This document shows, one piece after another, positions 48,217-58,146 of a stretch of DNA of 64,000 nucleotides. Origin of the DNA: Billgrantia kenyensis (GTDB lineage: Bacteria; Pseudomonadota; Gammaproteobacteria; Pseudomonadales; Halomonadaceae). The DNA lies in assembly GCF_013697085.1 (NCBI RefSeq), contig NZ_JACEFT010000010.1:102437-166436 (forward strand), read 5' to 3'. The position numbers and the translations under genes are program-made. How positions within the stretch are numbered: position 1 is the first letter of the stretch; every line of letters begins with the position of its first letter. The notes beneath the pieces are model-generated. The model saw nothing but the letters and a program-made list of their open reading frames with translations. It was not told the DNA's origin and made no database searches.

Positions 48217-51183
48217 ATGACGACGCAGTGTACGATCGTGTTCGATGGGCAGCGGCTGAGCGGTCCGGCAGGCAAGCCCCTGATTGACTTCCTCAAGCAG
48301 CGGGGCGCTGAACTGCCTCATGTCTGTTATCACCCGTCGCTGGGCGCATTGGAAACTTGTGATGCCTGCTGGGTCGAGGTCGATGGGGAACTCCAGCGCG
48401 GCTGCACGCTGAAGAGTACCGACGGCCTGGAGGTCAATGCGCAAGGCGAACGTGCCCAGGCTGCCCGGGAAGAGGGCATGGATCGCCTGCTGGCCAAGCA
48501 CGAGCTCTACTGCACCGTGTGCGAGAACAACAACGGCGACTGCACGCTGCACAACACCATGGTGGACATGCAGATCCCCATCCAGCGCTACGAGTTTCAG
48601 CGCAAGCCCCACCATAAGGACACCTCGAGCCCTTTCTATACCTACGATCCCGACCAGTGCATTCTCTGCGGCCGCTGCGTGGAGGCGTGCCAGAACGTCG
48701 AGGTCAACGAGACGCTCTCCATCGACTTTTCCAGCGAGAACCCGCGGGTACTGTGGGATGGTGGCAAGGAGATCAACGACTCCAGCTGCGTGCACTGCGG
48801 CCACTGCGTCACCGTCTGCCCGTGCAATGCGCTGATGGAGAACAGCATGGACGGCAAGGCGGGGCCGTTTACCGCCATGCCCTGGTCGCTCAAGCGGCCG
48901 ATGATCGAGATCATCAAGAAGCTCGAGACGACCACGGGGGCGGTGCCGGTCTCCGGGCTCTCGGAAATCGACATGCACCTGCGCCAGCCCGAGATCAAGC
49001 GCACCAAGACGGTGTGCACCTACTGCGGCGTGGGCTGTTCCTTCGAGATGTGGACCCGCGACCGTCACATCCTCAAGGTGCAGCCGGTAGCCGAGGCGCC
49101 GGCCAATGGCATTTCCACCTGCATCAAGGGCAAGTTCGCCTGGGACTTCGTCAACAGCGAGCAGCGCCTGACCATGCCGCTGATACGCGACAACGGGCGC
49201 TTTCGCGAAGCGAGCTGGGACGAGGCCCTGGACCTGGTGGCGCGCCGTCTGCTCGAAGTCCGCGAGGCCCACGGGCCGAACAGCCTGGGTTTCATCGGTT
49301 CGAGCAAGGGCACCAACGAGCAGGCCTACCTGGTGCAGAAGATCGCCCGCCGCATCATCGGCACCAACAACGTCGACAACTCCTCGCGCTACTGTCAGAA
49401 CCCGGCCACCAAGGGGCTGTTCCGTACCGTCGGCTACGGTGGCGATGCCGGCACCATCGAGGACATCGAGCAGGCCGAGGTGGTGGTGATCGTGGGCAGC
49501 AACACCGCCGAGAACCATCCGGTGATCGCCGCACGCATCAAGGCGGCACAGAAGCTGCGCGGGCAGAAGCTGATCGTGATCGACCCGCGCAAGCACGAGA
49601 TGGCCGAACGGGCGGACCTGTTCCTGCGGCCGAACTCCGGCACCGATCTGATCTGGGCCTCGGCGCTGTCGCGCTACATGTTCGATCACGACCTGGCTGA
49701 CCGCGAGTTCCTCGCGCGCTGGGTCAACGGCGTGGAGGAGTATCGTAAGTCCCTCGCGCCTTTCACCCTGGAGTTCGCCGAGGCCGAGACCGGCATCGCG
49801 CGCCAGGATCTGGCCGAGGCCGCCGAGACCATCGGCCGGGCGCAGAGCGTCTGTCTGCTTTGGGCCATGGGCATCACCCAGCACAGCCGTGGATCGGATG
49901 CCAGCACGGCGCTCTCCAACCTGCTGCTGGTCACCGGCAACTACGGCAAGCCGGGTACCGGCGGCTATCCCATGCGCGGCCACAATAACGTGCAGGGAGC
50001 CAGCGACTTCGGCTGCCTGCGCGACCGCTACCCCGGCTACGATCACGTGGAGGACGAAGAGGCGAGAAAGCGCTGGGCCGAAGGCTGGGGCATCTCGCCG
50101 GAAGCGCTTTCGGACGAAGCCGGCTATGGCAATTTCCTGATGGTACAGGCAGCCGACGAGGGCGAGATCAAGGCCATGTACGTCGTCGGCGAGGAGACGG
50201 CTTTTTCCGACTCCAATACCCACAATGTGCTCTCCGGCTTCGAGAAGCTCGAGTTCATGGTGGTGCAGGACGTATTCCTCAGCCGCACCGCTGAGTACGC
50301 CGACGTGGTGCTGCCCGCCTGCCCCAGCGTCGAGCAGGAGGGTACCTACGTCAACACCGAGCGACGCATCCAGCGCTCCTACCAGGTACTCGAACCGCTG
50401 GGCGACAGCCGTCCCGACTGGCGCATCCTGACCGATCTCGCCGCTCGCATGGGGCACGACTGGGGCTATACCCACCCCGCCGAGATCATGGCGGAGTGCG
50501 CCCGCATCGCGCCGATGTTCGCCGGGGTCAGCTATGCGCGACTCGAGGGCTGGAAGTCCCAGCTGTGGCCGGTAGCGGCGGACGGCACCGATTCGCCGCT
50601 GCTCTACACCGACGGCTTCGCCAACGAGGACGGCAAGGCCAATCTGCACCCGCTGGAGTGGCAGCCGCCCGAAGAGGCGCCCGACGACGAGTACGACCTG
50701 CTGCTGGACAACGGCCGGCTGCGCGAGCAATTCCAGGGCACCAACCAGACGGGGCGCAGCGAAGGGATCCGGCAGCAGGTGCCGCACGGTTTCGTCGAGG
50801 TCAGCCTCGAGCTTGCCGCCGAGCGCGGCATCGAGGAGGGCACCTGGGTGCGGATAACCTCGCGTCGCGACAGCATCGAGTTCCCTGCGGTCATCACCGA
50901 CCGGGTGCGCGGGAAGACGCTGTTCATGCCCATTCATTTCGGCAAGACGGGGGTCAATCTGCTCACCGGAGAGCACAACGACCCCGAGGTGCAGACCCCG
51001 GCCTACAAGGAGACCGCCGTCAAGCTCGAGGTGCTCGACAAGCGCGGCGCTCCGCCCTTGCCCGCTCACAACTACCGCTATGGCCGGCCCACGCCGAAGC
51101 AGGGCGTCGAGGTCGAGGTGAAGTGGATGCGGGGAGACTACACGCCGCCGCCCGCCCATCAGTCCAACCCGAGGAAAGTGTAA
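48217..51183 (+). CDS. fdhA: Formate dehydrogenase alpha subunit (Mo-bis-MGD, Cys type)
   Basis: 988 residues. An N-terminal NuoG-like part has a 2Fe-2S site (Cys37, 48, 51, 63), a His/Cys segment (CTVCENNNGDC, 99-109) and two 4Fe-4S sites (Cys148/151/154/158 and 191/194/197/201). The catalytic part has a further 4Fe-4S site (Cys267/270/274/302) and the Mo ligand Cys393 in SSRYCQNPATKG, cysteine not selenocysteine. No Tat signal, so cytosolic. It oxidises formate to CO2; the layout matches B. subtilis YrhE-like enzymes. No NADH-binding beta/gamma gene is adjacent, so the electron acceptor is unclear. AGGGAGA precedes ATG 48217. Confidence 0.93.
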   Translation: MTTQCTIVFDGQRLSGPAGKPLIDFLKQRGAELPHVCYHPSLGALETCDACWVEVDGELQRGCTLKSTDGLEVNAQGERAQAAREEGMDRLLAKHELYCTVCENNNGDCTLHNTMVDMQIPIQRYEFQRKPHHKDTSSPFYTYDPDQCILCGRCVEACQNVEVNETLSIDFSSENPRVLWDGGKEINDSSCVHCGHCVTVCPCNALMENSMDGKAGPFTAMPWSLKRPMIEIIKKLETTTGAVPVSGLSEIDMHLRQPEIKRTKTVCTYCGVGCSFEMWTRDRHILKVQPVAEAPANGISTCIKGKFAWDFVNSEQRLTMPLIRDNGRFREASWDEALDLVARRLLEVREAHGPNSLGFIGSSKGTNEQAYLVQKIARRIIGTNNVDNSSRYCQNPATKGLFRTVGYGGDAGTIEDIEQAEVVVIVGSNTAENHPVIAARIKAAQKLRGQKLIVIDPRKHEMAERADLFLRPNSGTDLIWASALSRYMFDHDLADREFLARWVNGVEEYRKSLAPFTLEFAEAETGIARQDLAEAAETIGRAQSVCLLWAMGITQHSRGSDASTALSNLLLVTGNYGKPGTGGYPMRGHNNVQGASDFGCLRDRYPGYDHVEDEEARKRWAEGWGISPEALSDEAGYGNFLMVQAADEGEIKAMYVVGEETAFSDSNTHNVLSGFEKLEFMVVQDVFLSRTAEYADVVLPACPSVEQEGTYVNTERRIQRSYQVLEPLGDSRPDWRILTDLAARMGHDWGYTHPAEIMAECARIAPMFAGVSYARLEGWKSQLWPVAADGTDSPLLYTDGFANEDGKANLHPLEWQPPEEAPDDEYDLLLDNGRLREQFQGTNQTGRSEGIRQQVPHGFVEVSLELAAERGIEEGTWVRITSRRDSIEFPAVITDRVRGKTLFMPIHFGKTGVNLLTGEHNDPEVQTPAYKETAVKLEVLDKRGAPPLPAHNYRYGRPTPKQGVEVEVKWMRGDYTPPPAHQSNPRKV

Positions 51184-51668
51184 TGGCCGAACGAATCTCG
51201 CACGACGTGACGCCGCCCAAGGTCGGGCCCGATGCCCATGAAGAGCTCGAGCAGCTGCTGCAGACACTTCATGAACATGGCGTGCTGCGTCTGGCCAACG
51301 ATGTGGTCGGCGCTAACACCCGCATCGCCAGCGTGGTGGTGGATGGACTGGGCAAGGAGTCCACTCTCAACGCCATCCAGAACCTGGCCGTGCTCGGCAT
51401 GATGCTGTCGGAGATCCCGCCGGAGCGCTTCTATCGGGTGGCTTTCGCCCTCAAGGAGGCACTCGATAAGGTCGGCCAGCATCGTCCCGACGAGCATGGA
51501 GGCGATGCCCCCGGTGTCAGTGGCGCCTACCGCATGCTCAACGACGATGAGCTGTGGCGTGCGGTGGCGCCGCTTGTAGATGGCCTCAAGGCGTTTGCCG
51601 AGCGACTCGACAGGCCCGTCGACAAACCGGTCAGCGACTATTATGGCAAGCCCACCAGCGGCCCGTGA
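51183..51668 (+). CDS. DUF1641 protein, formate dehydrogenase partner (YrhD-like)
   Basis: 161 residues. ELEQLLQTLHEHGVLRLANDVVGANTRIASVVVDGLGKESTLNAIQNLAVLG is the DUF1641 core, an all-helical domain; a linker and DDELWRAVAPLVDGLKAF follow. The ATG shares a base with the fdhA stop (TAATG), so expression is coupled. The same pair occurs as yrhE-yrhD in Bacillus, suggesting a small accessory or chaperone subunit of the formate dehydrogenase; role inferred from linkage. Confidence 0.85.
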   Translation: MAERISHDVTPPKVGPDAHEELEQLLQTLHEHGVLRLANDVVGANTRIASVVVDGLGKESTLNAIQNLAVLGMMLSEIPPERFYRVAFALKEALDKVGQHRPDEHGGDAPGVSGAYRMLNDDELWRAVAPLVDGLKAFAERLDRPVDKPVSDYYGKPTSGP

Positions 51669-51760
51669 CCTGATATGGCGTCGTAAAGGGCATGCGGTAG
51701 GCTCATGAGTTGGGTTGAAGCGGATGCATGGCTGGAACAGTCATTAGGCGTTATGCTATT

Positions 51761-52803
<1,043 letters not shown>

Positions 52804-52897
52804 CATCGGCAACACGCCGGAAGAGGCAGGAAGCCGCTCAGAAAGAAGGGGCGGTCTTGTCCCCCCCCTCTCTGATGGCCTGTCTGACCGCCGTGGG

Positions 52898-53515
52898 TCA
52901 GTGCTGCAGGTGCAGCCCGCACTCCCGCTTCGCTTCCACTTTGGTGGGATCAAAGTAGTCGAACTCGTTGGGCAGATCGTGCTGCTGCAGGTACTGGTAG
53001 AGCTCCTTGGCGCTCCAGTGCAGCAGCGGCGAGACCTTGAGCAGTCCATCGGCGTTCTTGCTGACAGGCTGCATGCGCGCGCGCTCCGGGGTGTCCTCGG
53101 CGCGCAGCGCCGTGAACCAGACGTCCGGCGCCATCTCACGCAAGGCGCGCTCGAATGGCTCCAGCTTGACCTCTTGCGTGAACGCTTCGTGGCGCGGATC
53201 CTCGATGCCCGGCATGGGGCCGTCGACCGCCTCGCGATGAGCCCGGGTGCGTTTTGGCAGGTAGCTGATCAGGTTGAGGTCGAGCTTCTCTACCAGTGCA
53301 TCGGCGAAGCGATAGGTGGTATCCGTGTTGTATCCATGATCCATCCACACCACGGGGACCGAGGGCAGTTGTCGGGTCACCATGTGCAGGATCACCGCTT
53401 CGAAGGGACGAAAGTTGGTCGTGACGATAGGGCGCTGGCCCTGTTCCAGTGCCCAGCGGATCAGCGCATCCGGGTCGCTGCCAAGCTGCTGGTTGATAGC
53501 ATCGAGTGAGGCCAT
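52898..53515 (-). CDS. cysH: Phosphoadenosine phosphosulfate reductase (short form)
   Basis: 205 residues, shorter than E. coli CysH (244). The C-terminal ECGLH motif with catalytic Cys199 is present. The paired-cysteine Fe-S motifs (CC...CxxC) of APS-type enzymes are absent, so a thioredoxin-dependent PAPS reductase is expected. The substrate loop reads TTNFRPFEAV where canonical enzymes have an SSSFG-type loop; DHGYNTDTTYRFADAL matches the DTGYLFPETYRF block. It reduces PAPS to sulfite. Adjacent to cysB. Confidence 0.85.
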   Translation of the reverse strand: MASLDAINQQLGSDPDALIRWALEQGQRPIVTTNFRPFEAVILHMVTRQLPSVPVVWMDHGYNTDTTYRFADALVEKLDLNLISYLPKRTRAHREAVDGPMPGIEDPRHEAFTQEVKLEPFERALREMAPDVWFTALRAEDTPERARMQPVSKNADGLLKVSPLLHWSAKELYQYLQQHDLPNEFDYFDPTKVEAKRECGLHLQH

Positions 53516-53626
53516 GGGGGCTCCAGGTTGTAGCCAAAGTGAGCCTACCCTAGCAAAGGCAGCAGAATGGGCCCCAATACCGTTTCATTGGATTCTTATA
53601 GCTTATTCTTTGCCTTGGTGGGCTTT

Positions 53627-55006
53627 TTATTCCTGTTCGTGCTTTTCCGAGGTCAGCGCTGCCAGCAGATGGCGAATCTTGTCCAGGGTCTCGGCGTACT
53701 CGGCTTCGACATCGGAATCGGCCACCAGTCCGCCGCCGCCCCACAGGTGGATACGCTTGCCATCGGCCACTGCGGTGCGAATGGCGATCGACGTATCCAT
53801 GTTGCCGCGCACGTCAACGAAGCCGAGACTGCCGCAGTAGACGCTGCGACGGCTGGGCTCCAGCTCATCGATGATCTGCATGGCGCGCACCTTGGGTGCG
53901 CCGGTAATCGAACCGCCAGGGAAGGCGGCGGCAAGCAGGTCCAGCGGCCGCTTGCCTTGCGCCAGCTTGCCGCTTACCACGCTCACCAGGTGATGGACAT
54001 TGGCGTAGCTTTCCAGGCCACACAGCTGCGGTACGCGTACGCTACCCGGTCGACACACGCGGCCCAGGTCATTGCGCAGCAGGTCGACGATCATCACGTT
54101 CTCGGCGCGATCCTTGAGGCTGGACGTGAGCTCGCTGGCCAAGCGCAGGTCCTCGGCGGGGATCGTGCCGCGCGGGCGGGTCCCCTTGATTGGCCGGGTC
54201 TCTATATGTCCGTCGGTCCGGCACTGAAGGAAGCGCTCCGGCGAGAGCGAGAGGATGCCCTGTTCGCCGCTATCCGCGCTCCATCCCATGAAACCGGCGA
54301 AGGGTGTGGGCGTAGCTTGGCGCAGGCGCAGGTAAGCCGTCCACAGGTCGCCGCGATAGGGAGCGCTGAAGCGTTGCGCCAGGTTGATCTGGTAGCAGTC
54401 CCCGGCACGAATGTAGTCCTGAACGGCGGTGAAGCGACGGGCATAGCCGGCGCGATCCAGCTCTCCCGCGAAGGGGGAAAGAAGTTCGAAGCCAGCGGTC
54501 CTGGCCCGTGGCTGCTGGAGCCAGGCCATCACCTGCTCGCGCCTGTCGCGGGTAGCTACCACCCAGCTCTCGCGAAGTTGGTGATCCTGAACCAATGCCC
54601 AGTCATACAGGCCCGTGCGGCTGACGGGAAGCGCCACCAACTGAGTCGAGCTTTCCCCGACCGGCTCGAGGGAGCGGCCCAGGTCATAGCCCCAATAGCC
54701 GATCAGCCCGCCGAGAAAAGGCAGTTCGCTGGCTGGGCATTCGAGCTCAAGGGCGTCCAGCAGGGCCTGCTGGGCGGCAAAAGGAGTCTCGTACTCCCAC
54801 CGCTTTCCATCTACCCAAGTGACTCCCTGCTCGTCGACTGTCAGAACCGATACTGGGTCGCAGCTGAGGATGTCGTAGCGTCCGCCTGGTGCGGCGGGCC
54901 TGCCGCTGTCGAGCAGGACCGCTCCCGGCCGATGACGCAGGGCAGCGAAATGGCCGAGCGGGTCTTCACGATAGGGGGCTTGAGTAATCTCGAGTCTTGC
55001 CGTCAT
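53627..55006 (-). CDS. pabB: Aminodeoxychorismate synthase component I
   Basis: 459 residues (E. coli PabB 453). Chorismate-binding blocks: GDCYQINLAQRFSA, SPERFLQCRTDGHIETRPIKGTRPRG, MIVDLLRNDLGRVC, FPGGSITGAPKVRAMQIIDELEPSRRSVYCGSLG and MDTSIAIRTAV. The lysine in PIKGTRPRG is the PabB-specific residue that separates it from TrpE (PIAGTRVRG in this window). It makes 4-amino-4-deoxychorismate for folate with an amidotransferase, possibly TrpG. ATG 55006 chosen; the 38 residues upstream are not family-like. Confidence 0.94.
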   Translation of the reverse strand: MTARLEITQAPYREDPLGHFAALRHRPGAVLLDSGRPAAPGGRYDILSCDPVSVLTVDEQGVTWVDGKRWEYETPFAAQQALLDALELECPASELPFLGGLIGYWGYDLGRSLEPVGESSTQLVALPVSRTGLYDWALVQDHQLRESWVVATRDRREQVMAWLQQPRARTAGFELLSPFAGELDRAGYARRFTAVQDYIRAGDCYQINLAQRFSAPYRGDLWTAYLRLRQATPTPFAGFMGWSADSGEQGILSLSPERFLQCRTDGHIETRPIKGTRPRGTIPAEDLRLASELTSSLKDRAENVMIVDLLRNDLGRVCRPGSVRVPQLCGLESYANVHHLVSVVSGKLAQGKRPLDLLAAAFPGGSITGAPKVRAMQIIDELEPSRRSVYCGSLGFVDVRGNMDTSIAIRTAVADGKRIHLWGGGGLVADSDVEAEYAETLDKIRHLLAALTSEKHEQE

Positions 55007-55107
55007 GGAAGGGGCCTTTCGGAACAGGCAACCCATTCTAGGGGGTGGAGTGGCTTTTGTCGTGAAAGACGTTTCTCTGTTAACGACTTTCCACCAACGC
55101 TTGGAAG

Positions 55108-55131
55108 ATTGTCGACACACTGATTGTCAAT
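55108..55131. promoter_or_regulatory. Upstream GntR-type operator copies
   Basis: ATTGTCGACA (55108-55117) followed 5 bp later by ATTGTCAAT (55123-55131). Both share the half-site ATTGTC with the perfect 12-bp palindrome next to the gntR start, and they lie between the divergent pabB and gntR genes. Confidence 0.55.
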
Positions 55132-55198
55132 TATGCCGCAATGTACAACCAAAGGCGTAGTATATCGCGCTGAATGGGTGGTTGACCGATGGAGGTGC

Positions 55199-55236
55199 AG
55201 TGACTAAAGTCACTTCATCCATTGATTGTCGACAAT
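55199..55236. promoter_or_regulatory. Palindromic operators at the gntR start
   Basis: ATTGTCGACAAT (55225-55236) is a perfect 12-bp palindrome ending 4 bp before the gntR ATG; this TTGTCGACAA form is typical of FadR-subfamily GntR operators near propionate and malonate genes. Just upstream, AGTGACT-AA-AGTCACT (55199-55214) is a second perfect inverted repeat of unrelated sequence. Confidence 0.65.
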
Positions 55237-55240
55237 TGCC

Positions 55241-55951
55241 ATGAACTCAGTCGCTGAAGAAAACGCCTCCCCTGAAGTCCGGACCCTGGCCGAGCGGGTC
55301 TTTCACCAGCTCCAGGATGCCATCGTCCGCGGTGAGCTGGCGCCGGGAAGCAAGATCACCGAGCCGGGGCTTTCCAAGACCTATGGCATTTCCCGCGGGC
55401 CGCTTCGCGAGGCGATGCGTCGTCTGGAGGCCCACCGCCTGATCGAGCGCGTGCCCCATGTCGGGGCCCGGGTGGTCAAGCTCTCCATGAAGGAGTTGCT
55501 GGAGCTGTTCGATGTGCGCGAGGCGCTGGAGAGCATGGCCGCGCGCCTGGCCGCCGAGCACATGACCCGGGAGGAGATCGACGGGTTGCGCGAGGTGCTG
55601 GCGCTTCACGAGCACCAGGCCGATCTCAAGAGCGGCGAAGCCTACTATCAGCGTGAAGGCGATCTCGATTTTCACTATCGCATCGTCCAGGGTAGCCACA
55701 ACCGCATGCTGGTGACGATGCTGTGCGACGACCTCTATTACCTGGTGCGGCTCTACCGCACCCAGTTCAGTGCCAGCGGTTCCCGGCCCCAGCGTGCCTT
55801 CGTCGAGCACCATCGTATCGTCGATGCCATCGAGGCCGGCGACGCCGAACTTGCCGAGCTATTGATGCGCCGCCACGTCAGTGCCTCACGGGCCAACGTG
55901 GTTGACCGCTACGCCGCCACGCTCAAGCAGCAGGCCGAGGCGACCACCTGA
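55241..55951 (+). CDS. GntR-family regulator of the 2-methylcitrate operon
   Basis: 236 residues. The N-terminal winged helix ([52 protein letters not shown]) is followed by an all-helical FCD effector domain with its metal-binding region ([36 protein letters not shown]). It sits 31 bp before prpB, so it is almost certainly the local propionate-pathway regulator; it replaces the sigma-54-dependent PrpR of enterics. The ATG at 55241 lies 4 bp from the operator palindrome, implying autorepression. An in-frame TTG at 55226 would start inside the operator. Confidence 0.92.
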   Translation: MNSVAEENASPEVRTLAERVFHQLQDAIVRGELAPGSKITEPGLSKTYGISRGPLREAMRRLEAHRLIERVPHVGARVVKLSMKELLELFDVREALESMAARLAAEHMTREEIDGLREVLALHEHQADLKSGEAYYQREGDLDFHYRIVQGSHNRMLVTMLCDDLYYLVRLYRTQFSASGSRPQRAFVEHHRIVDAIEAGDAELAELLMRRHVSASRANVVDRYAATLKQQAEATT

Positions 55952-55982
55952 GCCCAGCCCGATTACCCAGAGGAGCATTATC

Positions 55983-56879
55983 ATGACACAACCGACTCCC
56001 GGCGCCCGTTTTCGTGCCGCCCTCGAGGCCAATCGGCCGCTGCCCATCGTTGGCACCATCAATGCCTATACCGCGATGATGGCCGAGCGCGTCGGCCACC
56101 AGGCCATCTACCTCTCCGGTGGTGGCGTGGCCAACGCCTCGTTCGGCCTGCCGGACCTCGGCATGACCACCATGAACGACGTGGTCGAGGATGCTCATCG
56201 CATCTGTGGCGCCACCGACCTGCCGCTGCTGGTGGACATCGATACCGGCTGGGGCGGCGCCTTCAACATCGCGCGTACCGTCAAGGAGATGCAGCGTGCC
56301 GGCGTGGCCGCGGTGCATCTCGAGGACCAGGTGGCGCAGAAGCGCTGCGGGCATCGTCCCAACAAGGAGATCGTCACCCAGCAGGAGATGGTCGACCGTG
56401 TAAAGGCTGCTGCCGATGCACGCATCGACCCCGACTTCTATCTGATCGCCCGCACCGACGCTTTCCAGAAGGAAGGGCTGGATGCAGCCATCGACCGTGC
56501 CAGTGCCTGCATCGAGGCCGGCGCCGATGCCATCTTCGCCGAGGCAGTCCACACACTCGACGACTACCAGGCCTTCTGCGAGCGCGTCGATGCGCCGATC
56601 CTGGCCAACATCACCGAGTTCGGTGCCACGCCGCTGTTCTCCCAGCAGGAGCTCGCCGAGGTGGGCTGCCGTATGGTGCTGTATCCGCTGTCGGCCTTCC
56701 GCGCCATGAATGCCGCGGCGCTCAAGGTCTACCGCAGTATTCATGAGCAGGGGCATCAGCGCGACGTGGTCGAGCTGATGCAGACCCGCGACGAACTCTA
56801 CGACTTCCTCAATTACCACGCCTTCGAGCAGAAGCTCGATGCGCTGTTTGCGGAAACCCAGCTCGCCGAGAAGGGCTAG
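55983..56879 (+). CDS. prpB: 2-methylisocitrate lyase
   Basis: 298 residues (E. coli PrpB 296). PEP-mutase/isocitrate-lyase barrel: [26 protein letters not shown] with magnesium-binding Asp, and catalytic Cys122 in [10 protein letters not shown]. It cleaves 2-methylisocitrate to pyruvate and succinate. AGAGGAG at 55969-55975 before the ATG. First structural gene of the operon. Confidence 0.97.
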   Translation: MTQPTPGARFRAALEANRPLPIVGTINAYTAMMAERVGHQAIYLSGGGVANASFGLPDLGMTTMNDVVEDAHRICGATDLPLLVDIDTGWGGAFNIARTVKEMQRAGVAAVHLEDQVAQKRCGHRPNKEIVTQQEMVDRVKAAADARIDPDFYLIARTDAFQKEGLDAAIDRASACIEAGADAIFAEAVHTLDDYQAFCERVDAPILANITEFGATPLFSQQELAEVGCRMVLYPLSAFRAMNAAALKVYRSIHEQGHQRDVVELMQTRDELYDFLNYHAFEQKLDALFAETQLAEKG

Positions 56880-56896
56880 GCCGCCGCGCCTGGCCC
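56873..56896 (+). other. Hairpin at the prpB-prpC junction
   Basis: GGGCTAGGC (56873-56881), 6-nt loop, GCCTGGCCC (56888-56896): a 9-bp stem with one G-T wobble that includes the prpB stop codon. No T-run. Confidence 0.55.
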
Positions 56897-56934
56897 TGCG
56901 ATGACAAGAAAACGACAGACCAAGGAGACACGAC

Positions 56935-58062
56935 ATGTCAGACAAACCCATCGGCGGTGCCGGCCTGCGCGGCCAGAGCGCCGGCAGCACGGCCCTGTGT
57001 ACCGTCGGCAAGACCGGCTCCGGCCTGACCTACCGCGGTTTCGATATCAAGGAGCTGGCTGAGAAGGCGCGCTTCGAGGAAGTGGCCTACCTGCTGCTCA
57101 AGGGCAAGCTGCCCAACCAGGCCGAGCTCGACGCCTACATCGCCAAGCTCAAGGGCCTGCGCGCTCTGCCCGCGGCACTCAAGACGGTGCTGGAGCAGAT
57201 CCCGAAGGGCGCTCATCCCATGGACGTGATGCGCACCGGCGCCTCGATGCTCGGCAACCTCGAGACCGAGGAGAGCTTCGAGCAGCAGCAGGACGTCTCC
57301 GACCGTTTGCTGGCGGTGCTGCCGTCGATCATCTGCTATTGGTATCGCTACAGTCATGACGGCGTGCGCATCGAGACCGAGACTGACGACGACTCCGTGG
57401 GCGCCCACTTCCTGCACCTGCTGCGCGGCGAAGCGCCCTCCGAGCTTCACGCCCGAGTGATGAACGTCTCGCTGATCCTCTATGCCGAGCACGAGTTCAA
57501 CGCCTCGACCTTCACTGCGCGGGTGTGTGCCTCGACGCTGTCCGACATGCACTCCTGCGTGACCGGTGCCATCGGCTCCCTGCGTGGCCCGCTGCACGGT
57601 GGTGCCAACGAGGCGGCCATGGACATGATCGAGAATTGGAAGTCGGCCGACGAAGCCGAGCGCGAGATCATGGGCATGCTCGAGCGCAAGGAGAAGATCA
57701 TGGGCTTCGGCCACGCGATCTATCGCGAGTCCGACCCGCGCAACGCCATCATCAAGGAGTGGTCGCAGAAACTGGCAGAGGACGTGGGCGACAGCGTGCT
57801 CTATCCGGTCTCCGAGCGCGTCGAGGCGGTCATGTGGCGCGAGAAGAAGCTGTTCTGCAACGCCGACTTCTTCCACGCCAGCGCCTATCACTTCATGGAT
57901 ATCCCCACCAAGCTGTTCACGCCGATCTTCGTCTGTTCGCGCGTTACCGGCTGGTGTGCCCATGTCTTCGAGCAGCGCGCCAACAACCGCATCATTCGCC
58001 CCAGCGCCGACTACATTGGCCCCGAGAAGAGTGAGTGGGTGCCCATCGAGGAGCGCGACTGA
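56935..58062 (+). CDS. prpC: 2-methylcitrate synthase
   Basis: 375 residues (E. coli PrpC 389). Citrate-synthase fold with TYRGFDIKELAE, SLRGPLHGGANEAAMDM with catalytic His, and GFGHAIYRESDPRN with the second His and nearby Asp. It condenses propionyl-CoA with oxaloacetate. The short length and the GFGHAIYRESDPR form favour PrpC over GltA. AAGGAGA precedes the ATG. Confidence 0.96.
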   Translation: MSDKPIGGAGLRGQSAGSTALCTVGKTGSGLTYRGFDIKELAEKARFEEVAYLLLKGKLPNQAELDAYIAKLKGLRALPAALKTVLEQIPKGAHPMDVMRTGASMLGNLETEESFEQQQDVSDRLLAVLPSIICYWYRYSHDGVRIETETDDDSVGAHFLHLLRGEAPSELHARVMNVSLILYAEHEFNASTFTARVCASTLSDMHSCVTGAIGSLRGPLHGGANEAAMDMIENWKSADEAEREIMGMLERKEKIMGFGHAIYRESDPRNAIIKEWSQKLAEDVGDSVLYPVSERVEAVMWREKKLFCNADFFHASAYHFMDIPTKLFTPIFVCSRVTGWCAHVFEQRANNRIIRPSADYIGPEKSEWVPIEERD

Positions 58063-58076
58063 GTCACACCAATGGC

Positions 58077-58098
58077 GAGGCGGCCCAAGGGCCGCCTC
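58077..58098 (+). other. Hairpin at the prpC-acnD junction
   Basis: GAGGCGGCC (58077-58085), loop CAAG, GGCCGCCTC (58090-58098): a perfect 9-bp stem starting 14 bp after prpC. No T-run follows, so partial termination or mRNA 3'-end protection is more likely than complete termination. Confidence 0.6.
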
Positions 58099-58146
58099 CA
58101 CGCCCCCTCTCCAGGCTCCCATTCCACCACGCGAAGACCGTCGACC

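Noticed and set aside
48004..51267. 1087-codon open frame on the minus strand opposite fdhA
   Set aside because: A GC-rich shadow of a real gene: composition is His/Val/Gly/Leu-rich without recognisable motifs, and the plus strand has complete iron-sulfur and Mo-binding motifs.
52850..52892. GGCGGTC/GACCGCC inverted repeat between cysB and cysH as terminator
   Set aside because: The arms are 29 nt apart with no T-run; too weak to call, though no better terminator is visible between these convergent genes.
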